The position numbers and the translations under genes were made by a program. A DNA stretch of 64,000 nt. Origin: JAGLOK01 sp963676355 (GTDB lineage: Bacteria; Bacillota; Clostridia; Christensenellales; UMGS416). This document shows, piece by piece, positions 17,547 to 25,976 of the stretch (its first letter is position 1; each line of letters opens with the position of its first letter). The notes beneath the pieces are model-generated. The model saw nothing but the letters and a program-made list of their open reading frames with translations. It was not told where the DNA came from and made no database searches. Where the stretch lies: the NCBI GenBank assembly GCA_963676355.1, contig OY781093.1:3100001-3164000 (forward strand), given 5' to 3'.

Positions 17547-19547
17547 CTAAAGTACTATTTTATCCTGCATATAATCATTCCACACCTTTTCAAACCAGTT
17601 ATCATCTTCAGGTATAGATCTAACTTTTACAAAAGCACTATTACACTCCATCGTTTTTTTATTTAACCCAGAAACAAGCACCTTATCATCAAATTTTCCA
17701 ATATCCGTTGAATACCTGAAAATTTCAGACATTCCTCCTGTCGGGAGCTTTCCATCCTTATCATTTACAAGATATGATCCTCGGCTACTTCCGCCTTCTT
17801 CTATATACTTAATTATTGAATTAAGATAAACATACTGCGTTACCAGCATATCATAATTCACAAACACTTCTGGGTACTCGCTCATCTCCCAAACTTTTGT
17901 ATCTACAAACATACTTTCTAATTTTCCTTTGCAAAAATCTAAACCTTTTTTGCAAGTCTCCAAAGAACGTATATGCGACCCATTTTTAGTCATATTATCC
18001 TTTATGATATTTCTATTAGAAAAAACGTTTGTTGTTTGTCCCAATGTGTTAGTTATTTTCTTTGCTTTACACAGATAAGAGGATATCTGCACGCTTACTT
18101 TTCCAATGAAGTTTGCTATGTCCGGAGCAGACTCTGTATATTTTTTGCTAATATACTGTGCTGCTCTATATGATCCGACCTGCGTTGAGTTAAGGGCTGA
18201 ACCACCGGGGCGATATACCCCAAAAGTACCATTTGCTTCTCCCACAGGAAAGAAATGCTTCAGATTGCTTTCCCACCAGATGTTTCCCATAAGTCCGCCA
18301 TTATTATGCTGGGCGCACACCGCTATCTCCAAATATTCTTTTGTGATGTCTATCCCATTGCTTTTGTAAAGCTCTATTGCAGGTTTGTTCATTTTTGCCA
18401 GTCGATCTATAGGCGTTCCGAAAAGCGCATCCGAGTTGTCTAAATATGTGCGGCTCTCCTCGCTTAAAATGTCAAAGTCTAGCTTTCCGTGTTTTTCTGC
18501 AGCCGAAGGATTATGCCTAAAGTCAAGAAATACACGCCTCTTTTTTATCTGCGTTTCGTTGTAAACTAAAATATCTATGAGAGACGAACCATAGTCATCT
18601 ATTTTCCTAGGATCAAACGGCCACTGATATCCTTTTAGAAATATAGCATCCATCATTGTGCCTGTGTCAGGAAAATATTCGTCAAGGAACTCCCTCTCAT
18701 CATTTCCGTCTGCATCAGTCGATATATATCGTGGTATTACCTGTTGATACGTTCCTGAGAGATTCCATCTAAATTTTATCGAAGCAATTCCATACTGAGA
18801 TTCAGTAAGATTTATACCCTTGGCTCCTGCCAAGAAAGCCGCTCCCATTGCTCCTGTCTGACTTTCAGGATAAACACTGGTTTTGTATATTCCAGCCGGT
18901 CCACCGGTAGCATAAATTATATTTGTACAGTTAAAAACAGTTATTCCCATTGAACTGTTTTCAAGATTGTTCTTATCAACGGCAACAAGCCCTATCGCTT
19001 TTTCTGCGATAGATTCTTCAGTCAGTATCCCTATTATTCTATATCCGTCAAAGACTTTTATACCTTTATTCTCAACTCTTTCCTGCAACTTTTCAGTCAT
19101 ATATTTTGAAGTAAGAGGTCCGGCTGAAGTAGCTCTTTTTGAAGGATCGTGATCTGTTTTATATCCTACATATTCTCCATACTTATTATGGGGAAAAGGT
19201 ACTCCTGCTTCTACAAGTTTGTAAAAGCTTTTTACTGAAAGCGCCGCTTCCACTAAAGCGATATCGCCATGCATTGAACCTCCTGAAAAAAGCGTTTTCG
19301 CCATATCCATTATTGAATCTCTTATTTCAGCTTCCAAGCTCAATTTATAATATGTCTGCTTATCCGAACCAGTATTTCTGGAAGTTCCCATGTTAACGCC
19401 TTCAGTTACAATGGCTATGTCCTTTTGGCCTAAACCAAATAAACTATCGGCAGCATTATATCCCGCACATCCCGTTCCCACCACTACAGTGTTAAGGCTT
19501 ATAACAGGTATATCTATTCCTTCAATTGTCATATAATCATATTTCAT
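17547..19547 (-). CDS. Fumarate-reductase/succinate-dehydrogenase-like FAD flavoprotein
   Basis: 666 residues. The N-terminal VVVGTGCAGYNAADSL is the FAD dinucleotide-binding motif; ATGGPAGIYKTSVYP and the C-terminal VGEANGTFGVYRPGGSALNS also fit the FAD_binding_2 superfamily (fumarate reductase, urocanate reductase and relatives). The usual covalent-FAD His region is replaced by GTSRNTGSDKQTYYK, so FAD is probably not covalently bound as in FrdA. No transmembrane or Fe-S partner subunits of Frd type lie nearby. It is last in a row with an SDR and an Fe-S old-yellow-enzyme homologue (gaps of 12 and 34 bases). A role in reducing or oxidising a carbon-carbon bond of an imported aglycone or sugar is an inference; the substrate is unknown. 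Confidence 0.78.
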   Translation of the reverse strand: MKYDYMTIEGIDIPVISLNTVVVGTGCAGYNAADSLFGLGQKDIAIVTEGVNMGTSRNTGSDKQTYYKLSLEAEIRDSIMDMAKTLFSGGSMHGDIALVEAALSVKSFYKLVEAGVPFPHNKYGEYVGYKTDHDPSKRATSAGPLTSKYMTEKLQERVENKGIKVFDGYRIIGILTEESIAEKAIGLVAVDKNNLENSSMGITVFNCTNIIYATGGPAGIYKTSVYPESQTGAMGAAFLAGAKGINLTESQYGIASIKFRWNLSGTYQQVIPRYISTDADGNDEREFLDEYFPDTGTMMDAIFLKGYQWPFDPRKIDDYGSSLIDILVYNETQIKKRRVFLDFRHNPSAAEKHGKLDFDILSEESRTYLDNSDALFGTPIDRLAKMNKPAIELYKSNGIDITKEYLEIAVCAQHNNGGLMGNIWWESNLKHFFPVGEANGTFGVYRPGGSALNSTQVGSYRAAQYISKKYTESAPDIANFIGKVSVQISSYLCKAKKITNTLGQTTNVFSNRNIIKDNMTKNGSHIRSLETCKKGLDFCKGKLESMFVDTKVWEMSEYPEVFVNYDMLVTQYVYLNSIIKYIEEGGSSRGSYLVNDKDGKLPTGGMSEIFRYSTDIGKFDDKVLVSGLNKKTMECNSAFVKVRSIPEDDNWFEKVWNDYMQDKIVL

Positions 19548-19559
19548 TGCACACTACCT

Positions 19560-20324
19560 TTAAAGCCTTCGTATCTGAAAACCACCATCAACATTTATCA
19601 CCTGTCCTGTGGAATAAAGAAAGTCCTCTCCGCATAAAGCTGACACTGCTTTTGCAATATCTTCAGGCATACCCCACCTAGCCGTAGGCAAAAGTCCGTC
19701 CTCAAAGAGTCGGTCATATTTTTCCTTAACCACCTTTGTCATATCGGTCAGTATTATTCCCGGACGTATTTCATAAACCATTATGTTGTATTCAGACAGC
19801 CTGTCAGCAAAAAGCTTTGTCATCATACTGACACCTGCCTTTGATATACAATATTCTGCACGTGCAGTGGATGATGTGTATGATGATATGGACGCAATAT
19901 TTATTATCCTTGGATAGTCGACAGTGCCCTCAGCTACATTTTTAATCATATGATTAGCAACAGCCTGAGTTAAGAAAAACGTTCCCTTAAGGTTTATATC
20001 ACAAACAAAGTCCATACTCTCCTCTGTTGTTTCAAGCATATCCATCCGCACCTTGGGTGCAACACCGGCGTTATTTACCAAAACATCTATATATCCAAAC
20101 TTTTGGACACAAGTTTCAATAAGTTTGTCCCTGCTTTCCGAATTTGAAATATCACATTCCACACATAAAACTTCAGTTCCCAAAGACATTATTTCATTGG
20201 CTGCTTCTTCCATGTCCGCTATATCCGCAACAACAATCGCATAGCCTTCACGTGCTAATTTTAGTGCTATACTTTTTCCTATTCCACGACCGGCACCTGT
20301 TATCAATGCAGTTTTTCTTCTCAT
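19560..20324 (-). CDS. Short-chain dehydrogenase/reductase (FabG-like)
   Basis: 254 residues of the classical SDR family: TGAGRGIG cofactor motif, NNAG at the centre, Ser in IASISSY, the catalytic YCISK and the end motif GQVINVDGGF. Asp in VVADIAD after strand 2 suggests NAD(H) over NADP(H). It lies between the flavoprotein and the old-yellow-enzyme gene and likely handles a hydroxyl/keto step on the same substrate. Fatty-acid synthesis is not suggested by the context. Confidence 0.88.
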   Translation of the reverse strand: MRRKTALITGAGRGIGKSIALKLAREGYAIVVADIADMEEAANEIMSLGTEVLCVECDISNSESRDKLIETCVQKFGYIDVLVNNAGVAPKVRMDMLETTEESMDFVCDINLKGTFFLTQAVANHMIKNVAEGTVDYPRIINIASISSYTSSTARAEYCISKAGVSMMTKLFADRLSEYNIMVYEIRPGIILTDMTKVVKEKYDRLFEDGLLPTARWGMPEDIAKAVSALCGEDFLYSTGQVINVDGGFQIRRL

Positions 20325-20358
20325 AGCACACTCCTTTTCCTATTTTTATACTACTCAA

Positions 20359-21684
20359 TCACTTCATACAGTCTTTTTTATACAAAGGTCCGTAAACATC
20401 TGAATCTCGAATTACGCACCCCGCAAAGCTTTTTGCACGCATAAGCTCTGTACACTTTCCACAGGTTATACAGCATTTTTTTCTTTCCATAGCCCCTTTG
20501 TTTAATATATCCTTGGCAAAATCCGGATATGCAAATGCCGCTCTTCCAAAACCTGCAATCTTTACTTTTCCATCTTCTATCGCTGCGGCTGCTACGTTGG
20601 GTGCAAAATCTCTAAGCCAGCTGTAACCAGTTCCTACGATTACCATATCCGGATAATGCTTTTGCACTTCCGCTGCACCATTTATTAGTCTTGCAACACC
20701 TTCCAACTGATTTTCCGCAGGAGTATACCCGCCCGAGTCATATGGTCTGTTTACATGCGGGTTGTAATATGGTGTTCCCATCGTTATATTTATAAGCCGA
20801 ACTCCTCTATTATATAATTCTTCTACAAGTTTAAAAGGCTCGGTAAGATCATATTTTGTGAAATCTTCTTTATCAGTTCCCCATCCGTATGGAAAAGGAA
20901 TTCCATCATATAAGTTAAGCCTGGTACATACTAAAAAGTCTTCCCCGACTTCACTTTTTATTTTGTCTATTATGTTTAGCATAAAGCGTGTGCGATTTTC
21001 AAAACTGCCACCATATTTTCCTTTTCTGTTGTATGCAGAAAGCAGTTCCGAAATCAAATATCTGTGACAAGCTTTAACATCCACACCATGAAAGCCTGCT
21101 TTTTTTGCCAGTTTTGCGGCCTCTACATATTTATCTTCGAGCCGCTCTAATTCAGCATCTGTTATTACAGGATAATCATTACCCAAATCCATCCTTTGGT
21201 TTAAATACGGATTGTTATAGGCAATCACAGGTTTAGGTTTGTCATATGGTACTGAAAATCTACCTGAATGTGTAAGTTGCATCACTATCAGAGGCGAGTA
21301 TCCGTTTTTATCATTTGCCTCCTTGATTATAAGTTGTTTCAGCTCTTTGAAAGTGCCAAAATTGTTATCGTTTATCCAAAGCTGTCTTGGGTTCGCCCTT
21401 CCCTCCGGTGCAACAGCAACAGCTTCAAACCAGATAAGACCTGCGCCTCCTCCAGCAAATCTTTTATATCTTCGTAGGACCAGTTCCCCGGGAGAACCAT
21501 CAATATTGCCGTCACAGCCTTCCATGGGGTGCACTGCAAGTGAGTTAGGAACATTGAATCCACTGACCCTCACACTTTTTTTAAGCACCTCAAGGTTTTT
21601 CGTCACATTCAATCCTAAATTATGCAGATTAATATCTTTTTTCATATCTTCTAAATCAGAATATACAAATTTTTTGTATTGCAT
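20359..21684 (-). CDS. Old yellow enzyme-family oxidoreductase with C-terminal [4Fe-4S] motif
   Basis: 441 residues. The TIM barrel of the NADH:flavin oxidoreductase family is recognisable (MQLTHSGRFSVP, GFHGVDVKACHRYLISELLSAYNRKGKYGGS). The C-terminus has Cys-x2-Cys-x2-Cys-x11-Cys (CITCGKC ... GC), a cluster site like that of 2,4-dienoyl-CoA reductase, BaiCD/BaiH and trimethylamine dehydrogenase. Unlike those about 660-residue enzymes it lacks the C-terminal FAD/NAD(P)H domain, so electrons must come from another protein, perhaps the flavoprotein encoded two genes downstream. An AGGAAAGG site precedes the ATG. First gene of the row, divergent from an AraC regulator. Confidence 0.88.
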   Translation of the reverse strand: MQYKKFVYSDLEDMKKDINLHNLGLNVTKNLEVLKKSVRVSGFNVPNSLAVHPMEGCDGNIDGSPGELVLRRYKRFAGGGAGLIWFEAVAVAPEGRANPRQLWINDNNFGTFKELKQLIIKEANDKNGYSPLIVMQLTHSGRFSVPYDKPKPVIAYNNPYLNQRMDLGNDYPVITDAELERLEDKYVEAAKLAKKAGFHGVDVKACHRYLISELLSAYNRKGKYGGSFENRTRFMLNIIDKIKSEVGEDFLVCTRLNLYDGIPFPYGWGTDKEDFTKYDLTEPFKLVEELYNRGVRLINITMGTPYYNPHVNRPYDSGGYTPAENQLEGVARLINGAAEVQKHYPDMVIVGTGYSWLRDFAPNVAAAAIEDGKVKIAGFGRAAFAYPDFAKDILNKGAMERKKCCITCGKCTELMRAKSFAGCVIRDSDVYGPLYKKDCMK

Positions 21685-21765
21685 GCTTTCGCCTTTCCTA
21701 GTAGTATATAAATTGACGTTTTTTATATTATATTATTTTGTAATGTCTATTATTGAGCACATTTT

Positions 21766-21779
21766 GCTAATATATTAGC
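21766..21779. promoter_or_regulatory. Perfect 14-bp palindrome, possible operator
   Basis: GCTAATATATTAGC equals its own reverse complement. It lies in the 140-base divergent region between the OYE-family gene and the AraC gene, 46 bases before the AraC start, and is a candidate binding site for a dimeric regulator. Confidence 0.45.
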
Positions 21780-21824
21780 GTTTTTTGCTATTTTAATATT
21801 TATCGAATCGGAGAATACACGTAT

Positions 21825-22643
21825 ATGACCAGCTTTGGGAATTTCGCAATAAGATATGACAATTTCATTTCTCCTTATTCGTATGAGAATCATTTTCATA
21901 ACGCACATGAGTTGATTTATGTCCGCAAAGGAGAAGCATGTTTTGATGTAGAAGGTAAAAAATACGAGGTAAAGAAAAATTCCATCATTTTCATAAACAG
22001 CTTTGAATCACATAAAAGTAATATTAAAAAATATCCCTATTCCCGCTACTTTATATTGGTTGATCAAAAATTCCTCAGTTCAAGTATTTGCGACTCTGTA
22101 CTTCTGTCTATTTTCAGGCGGCGACCATCTCAATTTGAACATGTTATAAACATTGAGGACGAGGACTCACAAAAAATTGACTACTACTTTAATCTAATTT
22201 ACGATGCATATAATAATCAGGATAAATATCGTCAGGACATAATAAAATCGCTTTTTAATTTAATGATAATTGACCTATACAGAATAAAACCCAGTTACTT
22301 CCCAGGGTCTCTTGAAAACGCAAACTATCAGATGGTAGATGAAGTTGAAAACTATATTGACACCAATTATGTAAGTCGGCTAACCTTGTCTGAAACAGCA
22401 AAACTTTTCAACTGTGATATGTATTACCTTTCTCACCTGTTTAAAAAAATAACAGGCTTTGGCTTCAAAGAATACTTAATAAACCGACGACTTTCCAAAG
22501 CAAAGGACTTGTTGATTAACACAAACATAAGCATCGGTGACGTATGCATTAATTGCGGTTTTAATAATATAAATCACTTTATAAGAATATTTAAGCAAAA
22601 AGAAAAAATTACACCGCTTAAATTTAGAAAAAAGTTTAATTAA
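21825..22643 (+). CDS. AraC-family regulator with cupin-like sensor domain
   Basis: 272 residues. The N-terminal half has a cupin pattern (HFHNAHELIYVRKGEACF) that in AraC proteins binds a sugar or related ligand. The C-terminal half carries two helix-turn-helix units (LTLSETAKLFNCDMYYLSHLFKK and SIGDVCINCGFNNINHFIRIFK). It is transcribed away from the OYE-SDR-flavoprotein genes and probably controls them. Confidence 0.9.
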   Translation: MTSFGNFAIRYDNFISPYSYENHFHNAHELIYVRKGEACFDVEGKKYEVKKNSIIFINSFESHKSNIKKYPYSRYFILVDQKFLSSSICDSVLLSIFRRRPSQFEHVINIEDEDSQKIDYYFNLIYDAYNNQDKYRQDIIKSLFNLMIIDLYRIKPSYFPGSLENANYQMVDEVENYIDTNYVSRLTLSETAKLFNCDMYYLSHLFKKITGFGFKEYLINRRLSKAKDLLINTNISIGDVCINCGFNNINHFIRIFKQKEKITPLKFRKKFN

Positions 22644-22703
22644 GTTTTAGATATAATTATAGTTCAGCCAATTCAGATAAAAATACTTGAATGAAAATAA
22701 ATT

Positions 22704-23819
22704 CTATAAAACTTCAGGCAACAAATTGTCTTCATAGGCTTTATTAAGTTTTTCTCCTAACCCTTCAACATAAGTGTAATTTCGACTATTGACGAATACA
22801 TTATTAGTAATTTCGCTAACAGGAATCTCACCAAGAGTCTCTATCATTCCGGCATGTTCAAGTCCGTTTTCCAGAGTGCATTTTATCGGATAGCCGTCAT
22901 CGCGGATATATCTTACCATATCCCATATTTTCTTATTGCTATTATGGTAGGATGTGCCTATTATTTGTGTGTTTTCTCCCTGATGCAGTCTCCAAGTGTC
23001 ATCGACACAATCAATATATCCTCTATCAAATATTAGTTTATACTTTGCACCCAGAAGCTCTTCAGTAGCATGAGATGCAAACATTAAAATTTCTGTTCCA
23101 TCGTCTGTGTATGCCTGCATTGAGCAAGTGTCATATGTTTCAATCGGGTTTGCTCTTGATAGTTTTGCATTGATTTTTTCTATCTTTCCCGAGCTTTCCA
23201 TATCTTTGCCGGCTAAATAAAGTACATTCATAAAAAAATGTGCCATCGCGTTGTTTGCAACGCTGTCATAGACAGCCCTTCCATTCTCATCTAGTATTTT
23301 CCCAGCCCACTTATTCCGGGTATAATATTTAGCACTTCTGGGCCATAGTACAATACATTTAATCAGTTTCAGTTTTCCAAGTCTATCAGAAAGGATTATT
23401 TCTTTTACTTTGCGTATTGTTTCATCATAAAAAAGCTGATATCCCAAAAGAATTTTTTTTCCTGTTTTGTTTCGTGCCTTTATTATTTCTTTAGCATCTC
23501 CAGTGCAGCCTGCAATTGGCTTTTCCAGCAGCACATGTGATCCATTTTCCATTGCTTTGCATGCATGTGTACAGTGAAATTGTATCGGGCTTGCTATAAG
23601 CACCAAATCAACATCAATCTCCTTATACATATCATCAAGATTACTATAGTATTTAACCCCGCGCTCAATAATATTATCATATTGTTCTTTCGCCTTTAGC
23701 GATACATCCACAATTGCGCATAATCTGGCATTATGGCGACAGCCATTTTCAATAACCTCATTTATAAATACTTTTCCATAACCCAGCGCACCTACGACTG
23801 CTATATCTATTATTTTCAT
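22704..23819 (-). CDS. Gfo/Idh/MocA-family oxidoreductase
   Basis: 371 residues. The N-terminal Rossmann fold starts with VVGALGYGKVF, and LLEKPIAG supplies the conserved Glu-Lys-Pro whose Lys is catalytic in this family. Members oxidise or reduce a hydroxyl of sugars, inositols or related compounds with NAD(P). It lies 7 bases after a second, different family member and ends the series of minus-strand genes. Its substrate cannot be told from the sequence. Confidence 0.88.
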   Translation of the reverse strand: MKIIDIAVVGALGYGKVFINEVIENGCRHNARLCAIVDVSLKAKEQYDNIIERGVKYYSNLDDMYKEIDVDLVLIASPIQFHCTHACKAMENGSHVLLEKPIAGCTGDAKEIIKARNKTGKKILLGYQLFYDETIRKVKEIILSDRLGKLKLIKCIVLWPRSAKYYTRNKWAGKILDENGRAVYDSVANNAMAHFFMNVLYLAGKDMESSGKIEKINAKLSRANPIETYDTCSMQAYTDDGTEILMFASHATEELLGAKYKLIFDRGYIDCVDDTWRLHQGENTQIIGTSYHNSNKKIWDMVRYIRDDGYPIKCTLENGLEHAGMIETLGEIPVSEITNNVFVNSRNYTYVEGLGEKLNKAYEDNLLPEVL

Positions 23820-23826
23820 TTCTTTA

Positions 23827-24804
23827 TTACCCTATTTTTATTCTTCTGCATGTATCCGCAGCATCTCTTGCAAAAAGACATATTTTTGTCACATAAATGC
23901 TGTCCTGATTTGAAACCTCACAGAGCCCTTCTCCTTTAAGTTCTTCACAAAAGTGATAAAATATATTTTTCTCTTCAATAAGTCTCTGCTCCTTTTCCCC
24001 TAAATAGAGTTTATTGTTAATAATTTCTGCCCAATTTCTTTCTCCAACAATCCGAATCCTGTCATCACCATGCGTTGTTGAAGCTTGTGGACGAAGATAA
24101 TCGATGTTTACAGTACAGAAAACTTCATCCTGCATCTCAAAAAGCATCGCAGCGAATGATTCTAATTCGCCATGGTTATTGTTGCCTGCAACAGAATGCA
24201 ATGCTGAAACACTTTTATATTTTTTCCTGCCCATCAGCCAATAAATCATATCAATTGCATGCGAACCAACCCAAGGAATCGTTCCTCCATAGGTTTTACG
24301 ATTATGATAGAATTCTTTGCGAGAACCCAGCTTATATGATTTTTGCGCGTGAATTAACCGTATTTTCCCCAATTCATCATTTTTAATTAACCGGTTAAGA
24401 GCTGCAAAAGTAGGCTCAAATCGCATGCCCATCATTGCACACACCCTAACCTTTCTTCCTTCCAGCGCTTCTTCAATAGCTTTAATATTTGTCCATGAAA
24501 GAGCCAACGGTTTTTCACAAAAGACGTTAATCCCTCTTTCGATTGCCTCAATAGCACATTCCGATATCCTGTCAAACTGTGGATTGATTATTGCAACATC
24601 AGGTTTTTCAGCCTCCAACATCTCAAGGTAGTCATCATATGCCGGTACATTCAGTCCAATGTGATTGACAATATCGCAGTCTCCCTCAGGTCCGGGAGCT
24701 GCTGCAGTAATCTCACAGTCAGCACCATGTGCGATTGCATCCGTCGCGAAGCGGAAGTGTCCTGATGCACCTATGACTACAGCTTTTAATGTGCCTTTAT
24801 TCAT
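23827..24804 (-). CDS. Gfo/Idh/MocA-family oxidoreductase
   Basis: About 325 residues. VVIGASGHFRFATDAI is the dinucleotide-binding start and NVFCEKPLALSW contains the Glu-Lys-Pro motif; HAIDMIYWLMG in the middle is typical for the C-terminal alpha/beta domain. The ATG at 24804 is chosen because GAGAGG lies 6 bases upstream; a TTG 36 bases earlier has no such site. Two unlike Gfo/Idh proteins side by side may act in sequence, for instance to oxidise a sugar hydroxyl and later reduce it. Confidence 0.88.
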   Translation of the reverse strand: MNKGTLKAVVIGASGHFRFATDAIAHGADCEITAAAPGPEGDCDIVNHIGLNVPAYDDYLEMLEAEKPDVAIINPQFDRISECAIEAIERGINVFCEKPLALSWTNIKAIEEALEGRKVRVCAMMGMRFEPTFAALNRLIKNDELGKIRLIHAQKSYKLGSRKEFYHNRKTYGGTIPWVGSHAIDMIYWLMGRKKYKSVSALHSVAGNNNHGELESFAAMLFEMQDEVFCTVNIDYLRPQASTTHGDDRIRIVGERNWAEIINNKLYLGEKEQRLIEEKNIFYHFCEELKGEGLCEVSNQDSIYVTKICLFARDAADTCRRIKIG

Positions 24805-24939
24805 ATGTAACCTCTCTTTTATTTCTTCAATAGCTTTCAATTGTCGCTTCTAAATATACACAATAATGGATGAAAATAAATCATAACATACAAAAAGTGG
24901 TTTTAGCATTACTTCCCATTATATATTTTTCACACGACA

Positions 24940-25923
24940 CTATTGTCCTCTTACCTTCATATATATAGTATCATAAGCACATGTCAGCTCTTTAATAGAG
25001 CAGTGATTTTGCACAAAATGAGTTGTACATAAAATCAAACCGCGATTGCTAAACTGCGCTATCACTTCTTCTATCTCTGCTTTAACATTCTCAATATTTC
25101 CAAATCCCAACGTCGCCTGAATATCTATCCCGCCCATTATGGCAAAGCTATCTGAAAATTCATTAAAGTATCTGCCATAATCCATTCCTGCTGATACCTG
25201 ATATGGGTGCACAACATCAAATCCAAGCTTAGCAATACCGCGTAACACCTGACTAATGTTTCCATCGCTGTGAAGGCTCACATATTTATCTCTTTCATGA
25301 ACAGCATCAATTATCTTTTTGTGGTTTGGTGCAATCATATCATGCCAAAATTTTGGATCAAAAAGCAAGCTGCGCTGCGCTCCCCAATCATCAGAAAGAT
25401 GTATCATGTCAACTCCAAGATCTATTGCATGATTCGCAAATTTTATGTTCCATTCAGCTTGTCTGTTGTAAAGTTCTTTTATCTCGTCCGGATATAGCAA
25501 CATATACATTAGATGGTTTTCAATGCCAAAATAGCTATTTACTTTTTCAAATATCCCGGGAGTTTGCATATAGCAAAATCTTTTTCTGTCACGGCTATAG
25601 TGCTTGATATTTTTAATTGTTTCTTCCCATTTTTCATTATCATCGACATCATTAAATCCAATTTCGAGCATATGTGATGGCAAGAATTCTTTAACTTGTG
25701 ATTTGGCATTATCGATCTCTTCGCGCACTACGCAAGATGGCCCTCCAAAAATATGTGCCAGATCAAACTCATATCTATCTTCAAATGCTTCAACCGAACC
25801 AAATTCCGCGCTAATCTTCTCGGACAAATTCTCCTTAAGCCAGCCGTAAACCGGTATTCTGTCAAACTCTTTGCCTTCAATTACAGCACTAACTCTCTGT
25901 TTTGATGTCATTTCATTAATCAT
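24940..25923 (-). CDS. URO-D superfamily protein (HSDG type)
   Basis: 327 residues of the uroporphyrinogen decarboxylase/MtaA-CmuA superfamily (TIM barrel). Signature parts are LSDDWGAQRSLLFDPKFW and LHSDGNISQVL. In MtaA-type corrinoid methyltransferases the second motif reads H-x-C-G, with His and Cys binding zinc; here the Cys position is Asp. The porphyrin-site arginines of HemE are not evident, so haem synthesis is unlikely. The actual reaction is unknown. One of four such proteins in this island and most like the one at 48086. Confidence 0.82.
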   Translation of the reverse strand: MINEMTSKQRVSAVIEGKEFDRIPVYGWLKENLSEKISAEFGSVEAFEDRYEFDLAHIFGGPSCVVREEIDNAKSQVKEFLPSHMLEIGFNDVDDNEKWEETIKNIKHYSRDRKRFCYMQTPGIFEKVNSYFGIENHLMYMLLYPDEIKELYNRQAEWNIKFANHAIDLGVDMIHLSDDWGAQRSLLFDPKFWHDMIAPNHKKIIDAVHERDKYVSLHSDGNISQVLRGIAKLGFDVVHPYQVSAGMDYGRYFNEFSDSFAIMGGIDIQATLGFGNIENVKAEIEEVIAQFSNRGLILCTTHFVQNHCSIKELTCAYDTIYMKVRGQ

Positions 25924-25976
25924 TATATTTCACTTTCAGAAGTCTTTATTTGCTTTGTGTTTGCAATAGTCCACAA

